64,000 bases of DNA from Liriodendron chinense (Eukaryota; Streptophyta; Magnoliopsida; Magnoliales; Magnoliaceae), in contig ML058372.1 of assembly GCA_003013855.2 (NCBI GenBank), positions 868,001-932,000 on the forward strand, read 5' to 3'. The notes beneath the pieces were generated by a model, which had not been told where the DNA came from, did not search any database, and saw nothing but the letters and a program-made list of their open reading frames with translations. Shown piece by piece: positions 47,720 to 57,878 of this stretch (within the stretch, counting starts at the first letter, position 1; every line of letters begins with the position of its first letter). Made by a program: the position numbers and the translations under genes.

Positions 47720-48500
47720 GCTTTTTTTTTTCTTTTTCTTTTTTTTTCTTTTTTCTTTAGAAGATTTATGAGGATTTGAGGAGATTTTTCTCCAAATCTT
47801 TGGTATGGCACCGTGTATTTGGTAGTAAATGGAATATGAGGTATTTGAAATGAGCTTTTTTTTATGTGTTTTGAAATCTCAGGTTTTTGCTATGATTTGA
47901 GTGTAATAGAAGTGAAATGCATTTTTGGCCCCCCTTTTTAAGGTAAGAAAGTGATGCGGACACAAGCGCATTCAAGGTGTACCAACGAAGAAAGCGTTAA
48001 CCACAAGTATCGTCCTTATGGATAGGCGATTACTGATGAGATGAAGACCCTTCACATGTGATTGGACACACAGAAGACCTCACTCAGGAAAGACACATGT
48101 GAAGGAAGAAATGAGAACGATAACTGAAGGACTGAAGATTTCGGGTGCCCGACCACTGTCGGGCGCCCGAACTTTGCCTGTCGAGCACCCGAACCTCTCT
48201 AGAAGTTTTCGGACGACTTCGGGTGGAAGCTCGGGGGCCCGACCGAACGCCCGAACTTCCCTGCACTATTCCTTCAAATGCCTCCAAACACAAGGTGCGA
48301 AAAACCCTTTAGCTTCTTCTTCTTTTTTTTCTTTAGAAGATTTATAAGGATTTGAGGAGATTTTTCTCCAAATATTTGGTATGGCACCGTGTATTTGGTA
48401 GTAAATGGAATCTGAGGTATTTGAAATGAGCTTTTTTTTGTGTGTGTTTTGAAATCTCAGGTTTTTGCTATGATTTGAGTGTAATAGAAGTGAAATGCAT
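47720..48500. repeat. Near-identical direct repeats flanking a 360-bp insert
   Basis: 47720-47930 and 48302-48500 share about 200 bp almost unchanged (from CCCTTTAGCTT through GAAATGCAT). Between them (47941-48301) lies DNA with CGGGCGCCCGA palindromes, which is absent from the flanks. The second copy runs into a poly-C tract where the first has TTTTTGGCCCCCC. Confidence 0.85.
48141..48254 (+). repeat. CGGGCGCCCG palindrome cluster
   Basis: 12-bp palindromes of type TCGGGCGCCCGA start at 48141, 48159, 48181, 48231 and 48243 (gaps 18, 22, 50, 12), with half-sites at about 48209 and 48219. This resembles the ladders in the D, G and J LTRs but with a different word; no TATA box is clearly linked to it. 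Confidence 0.6.

Positions 48501-48501
<1 letters not shown>

Positions 48502-48538
<37 letters not shown>
48502..48538 (+). repeat. Poly-C tract (37 bp)
   Basis: A pure C run at the end of the second direct repeat, replaced by TTTTTGGCCCCCC in the first. The length may be an assembly or sequencing artefact. Confidence 0.9.
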
Positions 48539-48539
<1 letters not shown>

Positions 48540-49274
48540 CTTTTAAGGCAAGAAAGTCATATGTATAACGAAGGTGTTGCATTTGATGAAGTTGCCCTAG
48601 TTACTGAAATTGTATGAAAATGGCCCTATGGGGGGTTATTTTACTTATGTGGGGCCCACCTGAACTAATCTAATTTGTGGGATAACTTCCTCAAGGTGTG
48701 ATCTTCTACAATTATAATTTTGTATCATTCGGATGTGGCGTTTATCGATATGAGGAAAAGTTTGTTCAACGGTCACCGATCACTTATCGGGATCGTGGCT
48801 TTAAGGGCGAGTTTGATAATATTTAGAGCTTAGGTTTTTTATTTCATGTCCATGTAAGGGTACTAATGGCCCACCTAGAAAAAATTTTATTGAGTAATGA
48901 TAGCTTAGGTTAGTTCTTGTGTAGGGGTATTTACACCTACAAGTGATCTAACTGGTTTTTACAATTACGTGATTTCGGGCATTGACTTCCCGATGACATC
49001 CGTCCAATTATGTATGTGTGCATGGTCATATTCAAGTACGCCTAAGTATATCTTAATGATATTATGGTTCTTTTAAGGTTAAGGTTGATTAATTAATTAG
49101 CTCAAGGTGGCATGTGCATGAGGTGGCCTAAGGGCGTGTCCGGCTTTAAAAAAGGCAATTTTACGGGGCGTTATAAGACCATTCCTCTAACCAAAGTTGG
49201 GATGGTTCTTCTAGTTAGAATTATATGTGTTTAATAGTGGTGCGCTAAAAGACCATTAGTAAACATATGCGGCA

Positions 49275-50255
49275 TTAGCTTGCTCTTGTAATGTCTTTGA
49301 ATGGAGGAATTGTAAGACAATCCTGTGTAGAATGTACATTCACTGCACATATACCACATACGTTTTCCACTGTCTCGCTGGATTTGACTGTGTCAACTTT
49401 CTTAAGTTTCATAGCCTCGACTTTCCTTGTGAGGCTAGCTATCTTTACGTTCACATCATCGTTTTCTCTGAGGACGTACATTCCTCCTTTTTCTCTAACT
49501 TGAGAAGTCCTGAGATTACTTGATTTGTCTGAGGTATCCCAAGATCTGGCATTCTCGGCCAACATGTCAAAGTAATCCCATGCTTCCTCTGGATCCTTGC
49601 TCATGAATTCACTATTACACATCATCTCTACAAATTGGCGCGTATTGGAACTTAATCCATTGTAGAAAAAGCTTATAACTCGCTATGTTTCATAGCCATG
49701 GTGCGGGCAAGCAAGTAGGAGATCTTTGAATCTCTCCCAACCTTGAAAGAAAGTTTCACCCTCTTTAACCAAAAAATTCATTGTATTGCATCTTAGGGTG
49801 TTTATTTTATGGACCGAGAATAATTTTTTTAAGAACTCCCGGGTCATCTTAACCCATGTACCGATAGATCTCGGCATGAGAGAGTGGAGCCATAACTTGG
49901 CTTTTTCTTTAAAAGAGAAATGGAACAACTTTAATTTTATTATATCCTCAATCACATTGGTGTATAGTAAGGTAGCCACAACCTCATTAAACTCTTTTAG
50001 GTGCAAATAAGGGCTTTCAAAATCTAGCACATGGAACTTTGGCAAAAGTTGTATCACACCTGGTTTAAAATCAATGTTTCCAGCATTGGTTGGAAAAACC
50101 ATGCAAGAGGGTGTAGTTTCTCTTACAGGTTGTAAGTAATCACGTAATGTCCTAACTGGAGGAGCGTTAAAGACCTCATTCTCTCCTTGATCCTCTTGGT
50201 TTTGATTGGGATTAAGAGGTTGATTCCATTGAGGAGTTTGTTGGTTTGCGGCCAT
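49275..50255 (-). pseudogene. Gag of fragment J, nearly intact N-terminal part
   Basis: Starts at ATG 50253-50255 (MAANQQTPQWNQPLNP), then RTLRDYLQPVRETTPSC, the gag core (LKEKAKLWLHSL-like, FLKKLFSVHKINTLRC, FFQGWERFKDLLLACPHHGYET) to a TAG at 49683-49685, where related copies have Trp. It resumes in the same register at 49625 with MMCNSEFMSKDPEEAWDYFDMLAENARSWDTSD and ends near CAVNVHSTQDCLTIPPF. This is the best preserved gag start in the window and gives the likely true start for A and D. No pol follows, so it is a relic. Confidence 0.85.
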
Positions 50256-50632
50256 ACCTCCTGAACCTTCACAAGTTTACAGATATTTTCGAACACATTT
50301 TTTAATGTAGAGTCCTTTAATTAATCCTACTTCACTTAGGAGACAATTGGTATGGTCACATTCCCAACAGGACATGAACCACACAAAGTTCTAATTTAAA
50401 CTAAATCCTAAAACCTAAACTGAAAATCTGAGAAAAACTGAATTAAGAAGACTAAGTTAGAAGGACAGTACCAGAATTTCTAAACTAGGTTAGTGAAATC
50501 CTACAAAACTAAGAGATAAAAAAATTGTTAGCATCATAAGAATTCAGAAAAACCTAATCTAAAAAAGCAGAAAATCATATCTAATCTATGTCAGTACTAA
50601 GAAAAACTTCAGAATCGTTAACCTTCTAAAAT

Positions 50633-50649
50633 CCCTGGCAATTGCGCCA
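50633..50649 (-). other. Degenerate tRNA-Asp primer-binding site of J
   Basis: The plus strand reads CCCTGGCAATTGCGCCA against CCCTGGCAACGGCGCCA in element A; the central CG is TT. The position six bases from the LTR end at 50656 is the same. Confidence 0.82.
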
Positions 50650-51466
50650 AAAACTTGTTAGGCAACCCTAATTATAGGGTTACACTGTAGTAATAATTCA
50701 GTTGTGAGACCAAGATCGTCCTCAGGGATTAACGAGGGTAACCAATTCCAAAGATCTAATTAGACTAGAATAGATTGGAAGAACTAAATTAGATTGAAGC
50801 ATAAACAATTTAAAGACGAAAGTTCAAAAAATAGAAGAAATTAGAGCACCAAGGATTCACTCATAGCAAATCCTTAATGTCAATCCATTCATCAAGCACA
50901 CATGACACAATTGGAATCAAAGTCCTGTCTCTATCCAATTGGAAGATATCACACTCAAAGCACATTCATAATCCAAAAAAAAATATATGTAATTTCATAA
51001 CTTAGTTCTACTTCAAGTACGGAGAACTTGAACCAATGAAACTTCGAAGCATCAACCGTATCCTTGAATCACGGTAGATCTAGGGTTTCCATCATTTAAA
51101 TCTCATTTAAACAGAATGACTAATATCATAAACTCATAAGCATCCATATACATGGCACAAGAGATTTCAAAATTCTCTAAAACTATCAACTTTATTCAAA
51201 TTAAAATCTAAAAAATCCAAACTTTAAAGCTCAAAGTACTTGTATGAACAAATTAAACATCAAAGACTAATTACAAGTTTCACCTCTTAGCTAGCCAATC
51301 AAAGACATGATTGAACTAGAAATCAAAAGAAAACTAAGAAAATCAAAACAAAGGTAAAAAAACCCTGAAGTTTATTTTTGAAGTAGAAGAAGCTCCACTT
51401 CGAATCTCTCCACCTCCAGCACGACTGGGACTCTTCTAGGATGCCTTAAGAAGACAAGAGAGGTCT

Positions 51467-51474
51467 CCTTATAG
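51467..51474 (-). promoter_or_regulatory. TATA-like box of J LTR
   Basis: CTATAAGG on the minus strand, about 50-60 bp downstream of the nearest palindrome. Confidence 0.5.
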
Positions 51475-51522
51475 AGGAAAAACCATGCACTGCCTCTCAT
51501 TGTGTAAGAATTTATGCAGTTA

Positions 51523-51843
51523 CGTCGGTTAGCGATCAATCACAGACCCTTGCGATCTGTCGCAAATCAGACAAAAATGAACTTTTAACAGAATTTTGAA
51601 TCTGTCTTCAACATGTGACCGGTTGTAGATCTCTAGTGATTGGTCGCAGCTCTCCAGCAACTAATAATAAGTGCTCAGCGATTGGTTGCAGACTTCTAGA
51701 GACCAGTTGTAAATGGCCACAAACAGTCTAGTAAGCTGTGCTCAGAAATATCATTTTTTTTCTCTTAATTAGACTAGTCAAAGCCTTTAAGCAACCGGTC
51801 ACAAGGTGCTCAGCGACCAGTCTCAAATCCCTGGAGACTGATC
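51523..51843 (-). promoter_or_regulatory. 21-bp palindrome ladder in J LTR
   Basis: Degenerate GACCGGTC units start at 51617, 51638, 51659, 51680 and 51701, exactly 21 bp apart, each an 8-bp palindrome plus a 13-bp spacer of type GCAGACTTCTAGC. Further units are at 51793, 51815 and 51836 (22, 21) and at 51534 and 51554 (20). Spacing of 21 bp equals two turns of B-DNA. Confidence 0.85.
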
Positions 51844-52096
51844 ATAAGTTGTAATTTCTCCTAGATTTTTTATTTTACAAATTCCTCTTCTGCAACTTGT
51901 TCCCTTCCTTCTTTAGCTAATATTTGCTTTATCTTTTAAGCTCATCAAATCATCCCTTTTAACATTGAAATCATGTGGTTTCTCTCTATTTCTTCCAATC
52001 ACAAATACATGTATAACTTTATTACTTTAACACATAAAACCATGCAACCGCGTGATGAATTGGGGTTCAAAACTGCACAATTTAGAGCTCAACGCA

Positions 52097-52649
52097 CCCC
52101 CCTAACCAGCATTTTGCTAGCCCCGAGCAAAACATGTGAAAACTAATTCAAATTCCCAATCTCAAACCTCTCTTAGAAACTCATCTTCTATGAAGTCCAA
52201 CTTATGCATCAATGAGATTTAGAGATACTTTAGTAATGAGATATTAGGATGCCTAGATTCTAATAATTTAGTGAGAAATTAAATCAAGTTTTAATTAATT
52301 AATTAACAAATAGAATGCATTCAAATAATCATGGTCTAGTGTGCTCAATAAATTCCCAACTTATCATCATTCATGATTAACCTTCCTTTAGATGGTTAAT
52401 TGGAATAATATCCCAGAAAGTGTACAGATCAACACAAGCCTATGACAAGAGTTTACATTACCGTTCAATGAGGATTCATCTCAACTTTGAATTTTTCATC
52501 GACGACTTTCACACTAATTACATTCCCTTTTTGGGTGGTCATAGGTATGTTAGTGCATTTTTCTATGGTATACTAGTGCATCTTATTTGTCAATCACGTG
52601 TGTCCATGTGTTGTAATGTTGGTTGAGCCTTGGCAAGCTGAAGACCAAA
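52097..52649. other. A/T-rich spacer, no gene seen
   Basis: Low-complexity A/T-rich DNA following the outer end of the J LTR. It begins CCCCCCTAACCAGCATTTTGC. No coding potential or boundary is recognisable. Confidence 0.45.
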
Positions 52650-52953
52650 GATTCTAGTGGACAAGCAAGCATCAAGGAAGAAGAACAGGTAAATGAGATG
52701 CCTTGACCCTAACCCTTTGAACCAAAATACACTAAACCTCTAGATGACTTAGACCAACTAGGAAAACCCTTAGTCATCTTTATTAGCCTTAGATCATATA
52801 GAAAAACATGATAAATTAGGTTAATAAAAGAGGTGCAAGCTGATGTAAAGGAGATAGCCCAAACAGCAGTTTTCAATAATCTTCGATACATCGGAGTCCA
52901 GTTTTGAAAGGACTCCAATCGATCAAAAACTTGCTAACTCTCTGGACAAGTTC

Positions 52954-53147
52954 TTCGATCAATCGAACTAATCAATTCGATACATCGAAGTTGATGTTTC
53001 GATCAATCGGAACTTAGTTCGATCAATCAGAAAAATGTCTAGCAACTTGCTGAACTCTCTGGATAGATTTTTCGATTAATCAAATTGATAGTTTCGATCG
53101 ATCGAAGATAACTTCGATCAATCAAATGATTATTCCGATCAATCGAA
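52954..53147 (+). promoter_or_regulatory. Palindrome ladder in fragment H (TTCGATCAATCGAA type)
   Basis: Palindromes start at 52954, 52976, 52998 and 53018 (gaps 22, 22, 20) and at 53071, 53093, 53113 and 53134 (gaps 22, 20, 21). The ladder ends about 42 bp before CTATAAAAGTG (53189). The word differs completely from GACCGGTC but the spacing is the same as in J and G. Confidence 0.82.
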
Positions 53148-53188
53148 GAAGTCATTTTCTACCCATTTTTTTACCGTTGGATTTTTAT

Positions 53189-53199
53189 CTATAAAAGTG
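53189..53199 (+). promoter_or_regulatory. TATA box of fragment H
   Basis: CTATAAAAGTG, followed by a purine-rich leader (GAGAGGGAC). Confidence 0.6.
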
Positions 53200-53503
53200 A
53201 GAGGGACATTTTTAGGCATTAAGAGAGAAATTTTGAGGAGTTTGAAGTCACCATTATTGGAGACCATTAAAGGCTCAAATCATAACCCTAGCAAGTCATC
53301 TTCCTTTTGATTCATCATAAGAATGGAGCATTTCAAGCTCATGAAGAAGATGTACTTGTCCATCTTTGATCTCCAGAGTTTGGACCATTCTAGATAATCG
53401 AGTTCCTATCTAAACTCTATGATGAGATTCTTGTTGGTAGATTCTCTAGGCAACTACTTCCCATTAGTTATAGAGATCTCAAACCTACCTCCCATCACCT
53501 TGG

Positions 53504-54171
53504 TGTTAAGCTCTGAATTATGCATATTCTAACCCAAATTCATCACTCATTATGCGTGTTTTTTTTATGGTTAAAAGACATATCTAATGTATGATTCGTG
53601 AATGTAGAAATGAGGGAAAGACTTCACCGAATTGATGCTAAATGACACCTTTTAATGCACATTGAAGAGGAAGGAAGATGAGCCAAGAGTTGAAGAGATG
53701 AGCTAAGAGAGAAGAGAAGGGAGAAAGCAAGAAAAAAGAACTAGAAATTTGGTTCGACTGGTCATGACCGGTCAGCCACAAGGCTGCCCCTTGCTGTGAA
53801 GACGCTGGACATACACTAGGTGGGTCCGACCGGTCGTGACATGTCGGCCATGTGTAAATTCAAAAAAACAGCAAGCTTCTCTATGAAGCTCTGATTTTTA
53901 TTGCGCAAGTGCGTAAGTCCCTACACAGTTCTGGAACTTTTTAACTCGTAGGAGCTTCAAATCTATAAAAAAAACACATAAGGGTGGATCTAAAATCATC
54001 ATAGAATGCTTGAAAGTCGTGGGAGGTGAAGAGGGTCGTTGTAGAGCATTTGCAACTCCTCCGAATCGGGTTTTTTTATGTTTTTCAGTAGTTTTCTTTT
54101 GAGTTTTAGTTTAACCTCTTAATGGTTGGCTAAATCTCTTAGCCAGGGCTAAGAAGTAAAGCTTATGGTTG
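53504..54171 (+). mobile_element. Truncated Athila/Tat-like LTR (H-prime)
   Basis: Starts TGTTAAGCTCTGAATTATGC, the reverse of the G LTR end, and follows the order of the D LTR: purine-rich stretch, GACCGGTC-type palindrome pairs (53756/53766 and 53828/53838, 10-bp spacing), TATA box CTATAAAA at 53963, then CTTAGCCAGGGCTAAGAAGTAAAGC, parallel to 31085-31120 of D. It breaks off near 54171, so the 3' half is missing. Confidence 0.75.
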
Positions 54172-54440
54172 TTTAGCATGGGCCCTGAGTTCTTCATCGC
54201 ATGCTCCTTAATAGCTCGAGAGGTGGCAAACCTTTCAAGTTTCCTTGCTAATCCAGGATCCTTAAGGATTACAAGACGAATTCGTTTTTAAATATCCTCG
54301 TTAGCATGGCTATAGAGATCCCTGAATGTTATAGGATTAGTCTCATTAGACTCAAATTCCTCACGGCGTCCTTTGATTTCGTTCCATTTTGAGAGAAATC
54401 TGCTTCTCGAACCATCATAATTGCCACAAAAGCACCGATC
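54172..54440 (-). pseudogene. Unidentified coding relic, possibly a captured gene fragment
   Basis: One minus-strand frame reads about 85 residues with protein-like composition: CGNYDGSRSRFLSKWNEIKG, then REEFESNETNPITFRDLYSH, then (after ANEDI and one TAA) KRIRLVILKDPGLARKLERF and ATSRAIKEHAMKNSGPML. It is rich in charged residues and unlike the low-complexity surroundings. I do not recognise the family. It sits exactly where the H-prime LTR is truncated, which suggests a rearranged or transduplicated exon. The internal stop and lack of flanking exons argue against a working gene. Confidence 0.45.
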
Positions 54441-54784
54441 ATCTTAAAAAGTCTTTCCATTTTTGTGGGATTGTGTGAGACAGTCTTGCCGAACATATCC
54501 AGATTACGATAAGATCCTTATCTAGGAGGGTCTTTATAGACTTATCGAACACGCTGCTTTGACCACACGTGCCACTTCTGTTAGGGCTACGTGTCACTCG
54601 TCGTAGTGTCGCTCATCACTTACTTTTAGTAGATGACTTGCCACCAAAGGATATGGGGCAAAAGATATCCTCAAAACGCAAGTAGGATTTCATCCATCCA
54701 GTCATACGTAGTGCTGTAAAATGGTAGTGTCTCATTGGTCTGTGTGGACACACCAAGATGGTTGTAAACACATGTATCAACTAG

Positions 54785-55700
54785 ACCCAACAATTGGAAA
54801 CAGTGTACAAGGCTATGCTTACCCTCCAAACGGTCTCCAAACTATTTCCCTTCATATGGACCACTTGAATATCGGATGGAAGGATGTTTGGGCCCAGGCC
54901 TAAGTTTTGATGTGGTATCTAACGGTGGGAGTGGATTTTATATAATCATCACAGAGGGTCTTGTAGATATCAGGGGTGGAGATCTCTCTCCCAACCGTTT
55001 CCCTTGTTGCAGCCCAACTGAATCACACGTCAACCCACCCTTTTTTTTCTTTTTCTTTTTTTGCCATGGGTGCTAATGTAAGATTACACATCTAATGGGC
55101 GGAGTGGATCTTATGTACACATTAAGGTGGGCTTCTAAAAAAAATAAAAGGCTGTATCCGAAGAAAGTTATTTGATTGCAGGCATCTCACACGTAAGAGG
55201 GAGGGTTTATTTCACTAGACTTTTTGAGAAAAGGGTCAGGGGCTTGGGTGGGCTCCACCTTGATGTTAATGTAAAATCAACCTCGGCCATCGGCTATGTC
55301 AGGCTATGTTAGGTCCATGGCCCAAAAGTCAGCCTCATTTGTAATTCAAGTGACACAATTGGAATCAATATACAAGGCAAGGGTCACCCTCCAAACTATT
55401 TCTTTTGGTGTGGCCCACCTAAATCAAGGATGGGCCTATTTTTAGATCCCATGCCTAAAATATTAATGTGGAATCTAATGGTTGAAGTGGATTTTATATA
55501 GTCATCACCGTGAGCCCTATAATAATCAAGGGTGGACATCTCTCTCCAACTATCTCCTTTGGCGTGGACCACTTGAATCACGACTAAGCCCGACTTTTTC
55601 ACCCCTTGGCCTAACATGGTATTACACATCTAATGGTCGGAGTAAATCTTCCACATCATGGTGGACCCTTAAAAATCAAGGGTGTGCCTCCCTTTATTTT
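54785..55700. repeat. Diverged tandem duplication, about 560-bp period
   Basis: 54790-55150 and 55345-55700 share an ordered set of phrases: CAATTGGAA, GTGTACAAGGC or ATATACAAGGC, CACCCTCCAAAC, GATGTGG(T/A)ATCTAA, GTGGATTTTATATA, GATCTCTCTC or CATCTCTCTC, and ACACATCTAATGG. A DNA repeat without coding. Confidence 0.65.
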
Positions 55701-56728
55701 TCAAATTTTCTTTCACTTGGCGCTGGCCGTTCTCAAGCAAGACTTTTTTGACCCGTCACAGGCGCAGGCCAAGTTTGGGCTTCGATTAAAAGAATCGGGT
55801 TGGAACAAAGCTATTTTGATATACCACATGAAGGTCATGTTTGATTCTGCAAAGGACGTTCTGGTGGAACAATGGCTTGGTCGATTCCAAGTTAAATATT
55901 TGCCAGGAAAGATTCCTTTGCAGCCTCACTAAGTTACTAAAACCAAGATTGCACACTTTTGAGACATATTAGCCACAGCATTATCGAGTTTTTGTAGCAA
56001 ATGAACTTTTTTTTTTTTTTTTTCATTTTTTCTTTTCAAGTAATACATATGTAGAAAAATATAATTTCAAAAAGTATCAAAGGGATGTTTTACAAAGAAA
56101 GGTTTAAAACTCATATAAGTGAGGTAAGTGCGTTAAGGGCGAGCTTGGAAGACCACTTTGTGTGGTGGCCATTTAGCAAATAATCGACTAGAAACGAAAA
56201 CCCAGATGGTTCCACTCTCTCAATTGTCAGCTCATTTAAGTTTTTCATCCCCACCTTACGGGGTTAACTAGATGTTATGACACAAACACAATTACACCAT
56301 GACATTGCCTTCACGTGATGGTAACCACAAGTGGAAACCCCCGTCCAGACGTAGGTACCCCACCTACCTTCCGCTACCTCACATTCTTCCTTTCCTTCCA
56401 CCTATCCCTTTTTAGTTTCCCCACCTACCTCCACTATCTCACATTCTCTTTCCCCCCAATGTATCCCTCTGCAAAAGCAAAAGGGAAGAAAAGAGAGAGA
56501 AGAGGAAGAGAGGAAAAAGAGGAAATGGTCGGGAACTGTTCTGTCCTCAAAAGTGCACAAGGCCGTATTTGTTGGTAGACCATATTTCACATCGATTGGG
56601 AGAAGTAATATTTCCACTCATCGTTGATTTGAATGGGCTCATGAGGCTCCATGTTTTGGCTCCCCAAATCAATACGCTGTATAGATTTTTTTTATTATTA
56701 TTTTAATTTACACACGCACTCACACCAC
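55701..56728. other. Intergenic DNA, one unexplained short frame
   Basis: 55720-55932 (plus) contains a protein-like stretch (FGLRLKESGWNKAILIYHMK, then VLVEQWLGRFQVKYLPGK) that I do not recognise; it is too short to call a gene. The remainder has poly-T (56009-56027) and pyrimidine-rich DNA (56380-56460) only. Confidence 0.35.
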
Positions 56729-57478
56729 TGGAGGTGGGCAACGATCCGGGCTTGGCCGAGTTAGCCCTAGTTTGGATTTGGCTTGTTTTGTGCCAACCCA
56801 GTTTGTGGATCAACCCAGTTTGGGTTTTGGGCTGATCCATGTAGCTCGAGTTTGGTTTGCTCTAGAAAAATTTAGCTCAAGCCAGGATCGGTTTAGTAGA
56901 AACTTTTGAAACAGGCCGAGCCAAGTTCGAACAGGTGGCAAATCTTTGGTTTTTTTTTGTTTTTTTTAAATAGAATAGAGTTAAAAAAGTAGAAATAACA
57001 CAAAAAATTAAAAATTTCTTACTACATAATGCTTAACATCCTTCAAAGGAGTGCAACTTCAAAATAGACATGTGAAAGCCTTTTCCAAACAAAAGTATGC
57101 ACGCATAACTTTACAAGTGCAAGGAATAACAAAATGCAACTAAAAAAGGGTCCTTTATGCAGGCACGAGAGGGTGTGGTGTGGGAGGCAGGGAGAGGGAG
57201 AGGGAGAATGTTGTTTTAAGGTTTTTCTTTTCTTTTTTTATATATACCTAGTATCCTATGGGCCAAGCTGCGTCGGGCCGGTCCAAACCAAGCTAAGCTG
57301 AGCTTCAGGCCAGGCCACGGCAGCACTACAAGAGATTGGGTTCGGCCCGTTTATTAAACGGGACGTGTTAGTGTGGCTTGTCACTGGCTCTAACTCCACT
57401 TCAAGCCGGGCCAAATTGGGCTTTTTTGATATGGACCAGGCCAAACTTCCCAGCTGACCTAGTTTGTATCCAGCTCTA
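56729..57478. mobile_element. hAT-like non-autonomous element (candidate)
   Basis: Imperfect terminal inverted repeats TGGAGGTGGGCAAC... and ...GTATCCAGCTCTA, subterminal GC-rich words (GGGCTTGGCC, GGCCAGGCC) in inverted arrangement, and an imperfect 8-bp duplication CACACCAC (56721-56728) / CACAACAA (57479-57486). 750 bp, no transposase. Assignment to hAT is inference from ends and TSD length. Confidence 0.5.
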
Positions 57479-57878
57479 CACAACAATGGGATTTCAACAC
57501 AATGCTACTCAAAACCCATGACCTCATGTTGAAACCCATACCTGGCCAACAGAGCCAATAATCTTTGCTGGAAGTGGTGGCATGCTTTTCTACGGACTGT
57601 TGAACCCTAGCATGTCGAGCACAATGGTACTATGAGGTCGACCTCGTCCTGGGAACTTCCCATGAGATCGATCTATATGGGCCCCCACAATTTGCTTGAT
57701 TTTTGAAACATGAGACAATCATAGTTAGGGCTCAATAAATGATGGATCATGTGCAATCATGCACGCCTACCTACCATTTTCATTGAAAATTATTATTTTC
57801 AGAGTCGGGTAGCCCGGGTTGGAAGTCTCCACTTCTTTTATTAAGCATCAACCTAGAAGGTGCATTCTCTATCATGCA

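Larger units (their letters stand above)
46631..49169 (-). repeat. Chromovirus-type LTR fragment K
   Basis: A/T-rich DNA ending ACGGGGCGTTATA at 49169, like the LTR ends of element B (GGGGCGTTACA), with an internal pyrimidine-rich stretch (47535-47600). No start could be fixed, and no TSD. It abuts the truncated gag of element J. It contains an internal direct duplication (see next entry). Confidence 0.45.
49171..52096 (-). mobile_element. Athila/Tat-like fragment J (5' LTR, leader and gag)
   Basis: Minus-strand 5' part of an element related to A and D: LTR 50656-52096, PBS 50633-50649, leader, gag to about 49180. It is truncated at 49170 by the end of K. No pol is present to the left, so the rest was deleted or lies beyond K. 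The LTR end is ACTTGTTAGGC on the plus strand and its start is ...GAGCTCAACGCA. Confidence 0.85.
50656..52096 (-). mobile_element. 5' LTR of fragment J
   Basis: About 1,441 bp from TGTTAGGCAACC (plus reading) to GAGCTCAACGCA. It shares with the A, D and G LTRs the GTGAGACCAAGATCG block near the PBS end. It contains a palindrome ladder (51523-51843) upstream of a minus-strand TATA box (51467-51474). Confidence 0.82.
52650..53503 (+). repeat. LTR-like promoter fragment H
   Basis: Contains two about 115-bp tandem blocks (AACTTGCT(G)AACTCTCTGGA at about 52929 and 53044), each with four TTCGATCAATCGAA palindromes, then a TATA box at 53189-53199 and a short downstream part. No ends with TSD are found; it is directly followed by the LTR start at 53504. 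Confidence 0.6.
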
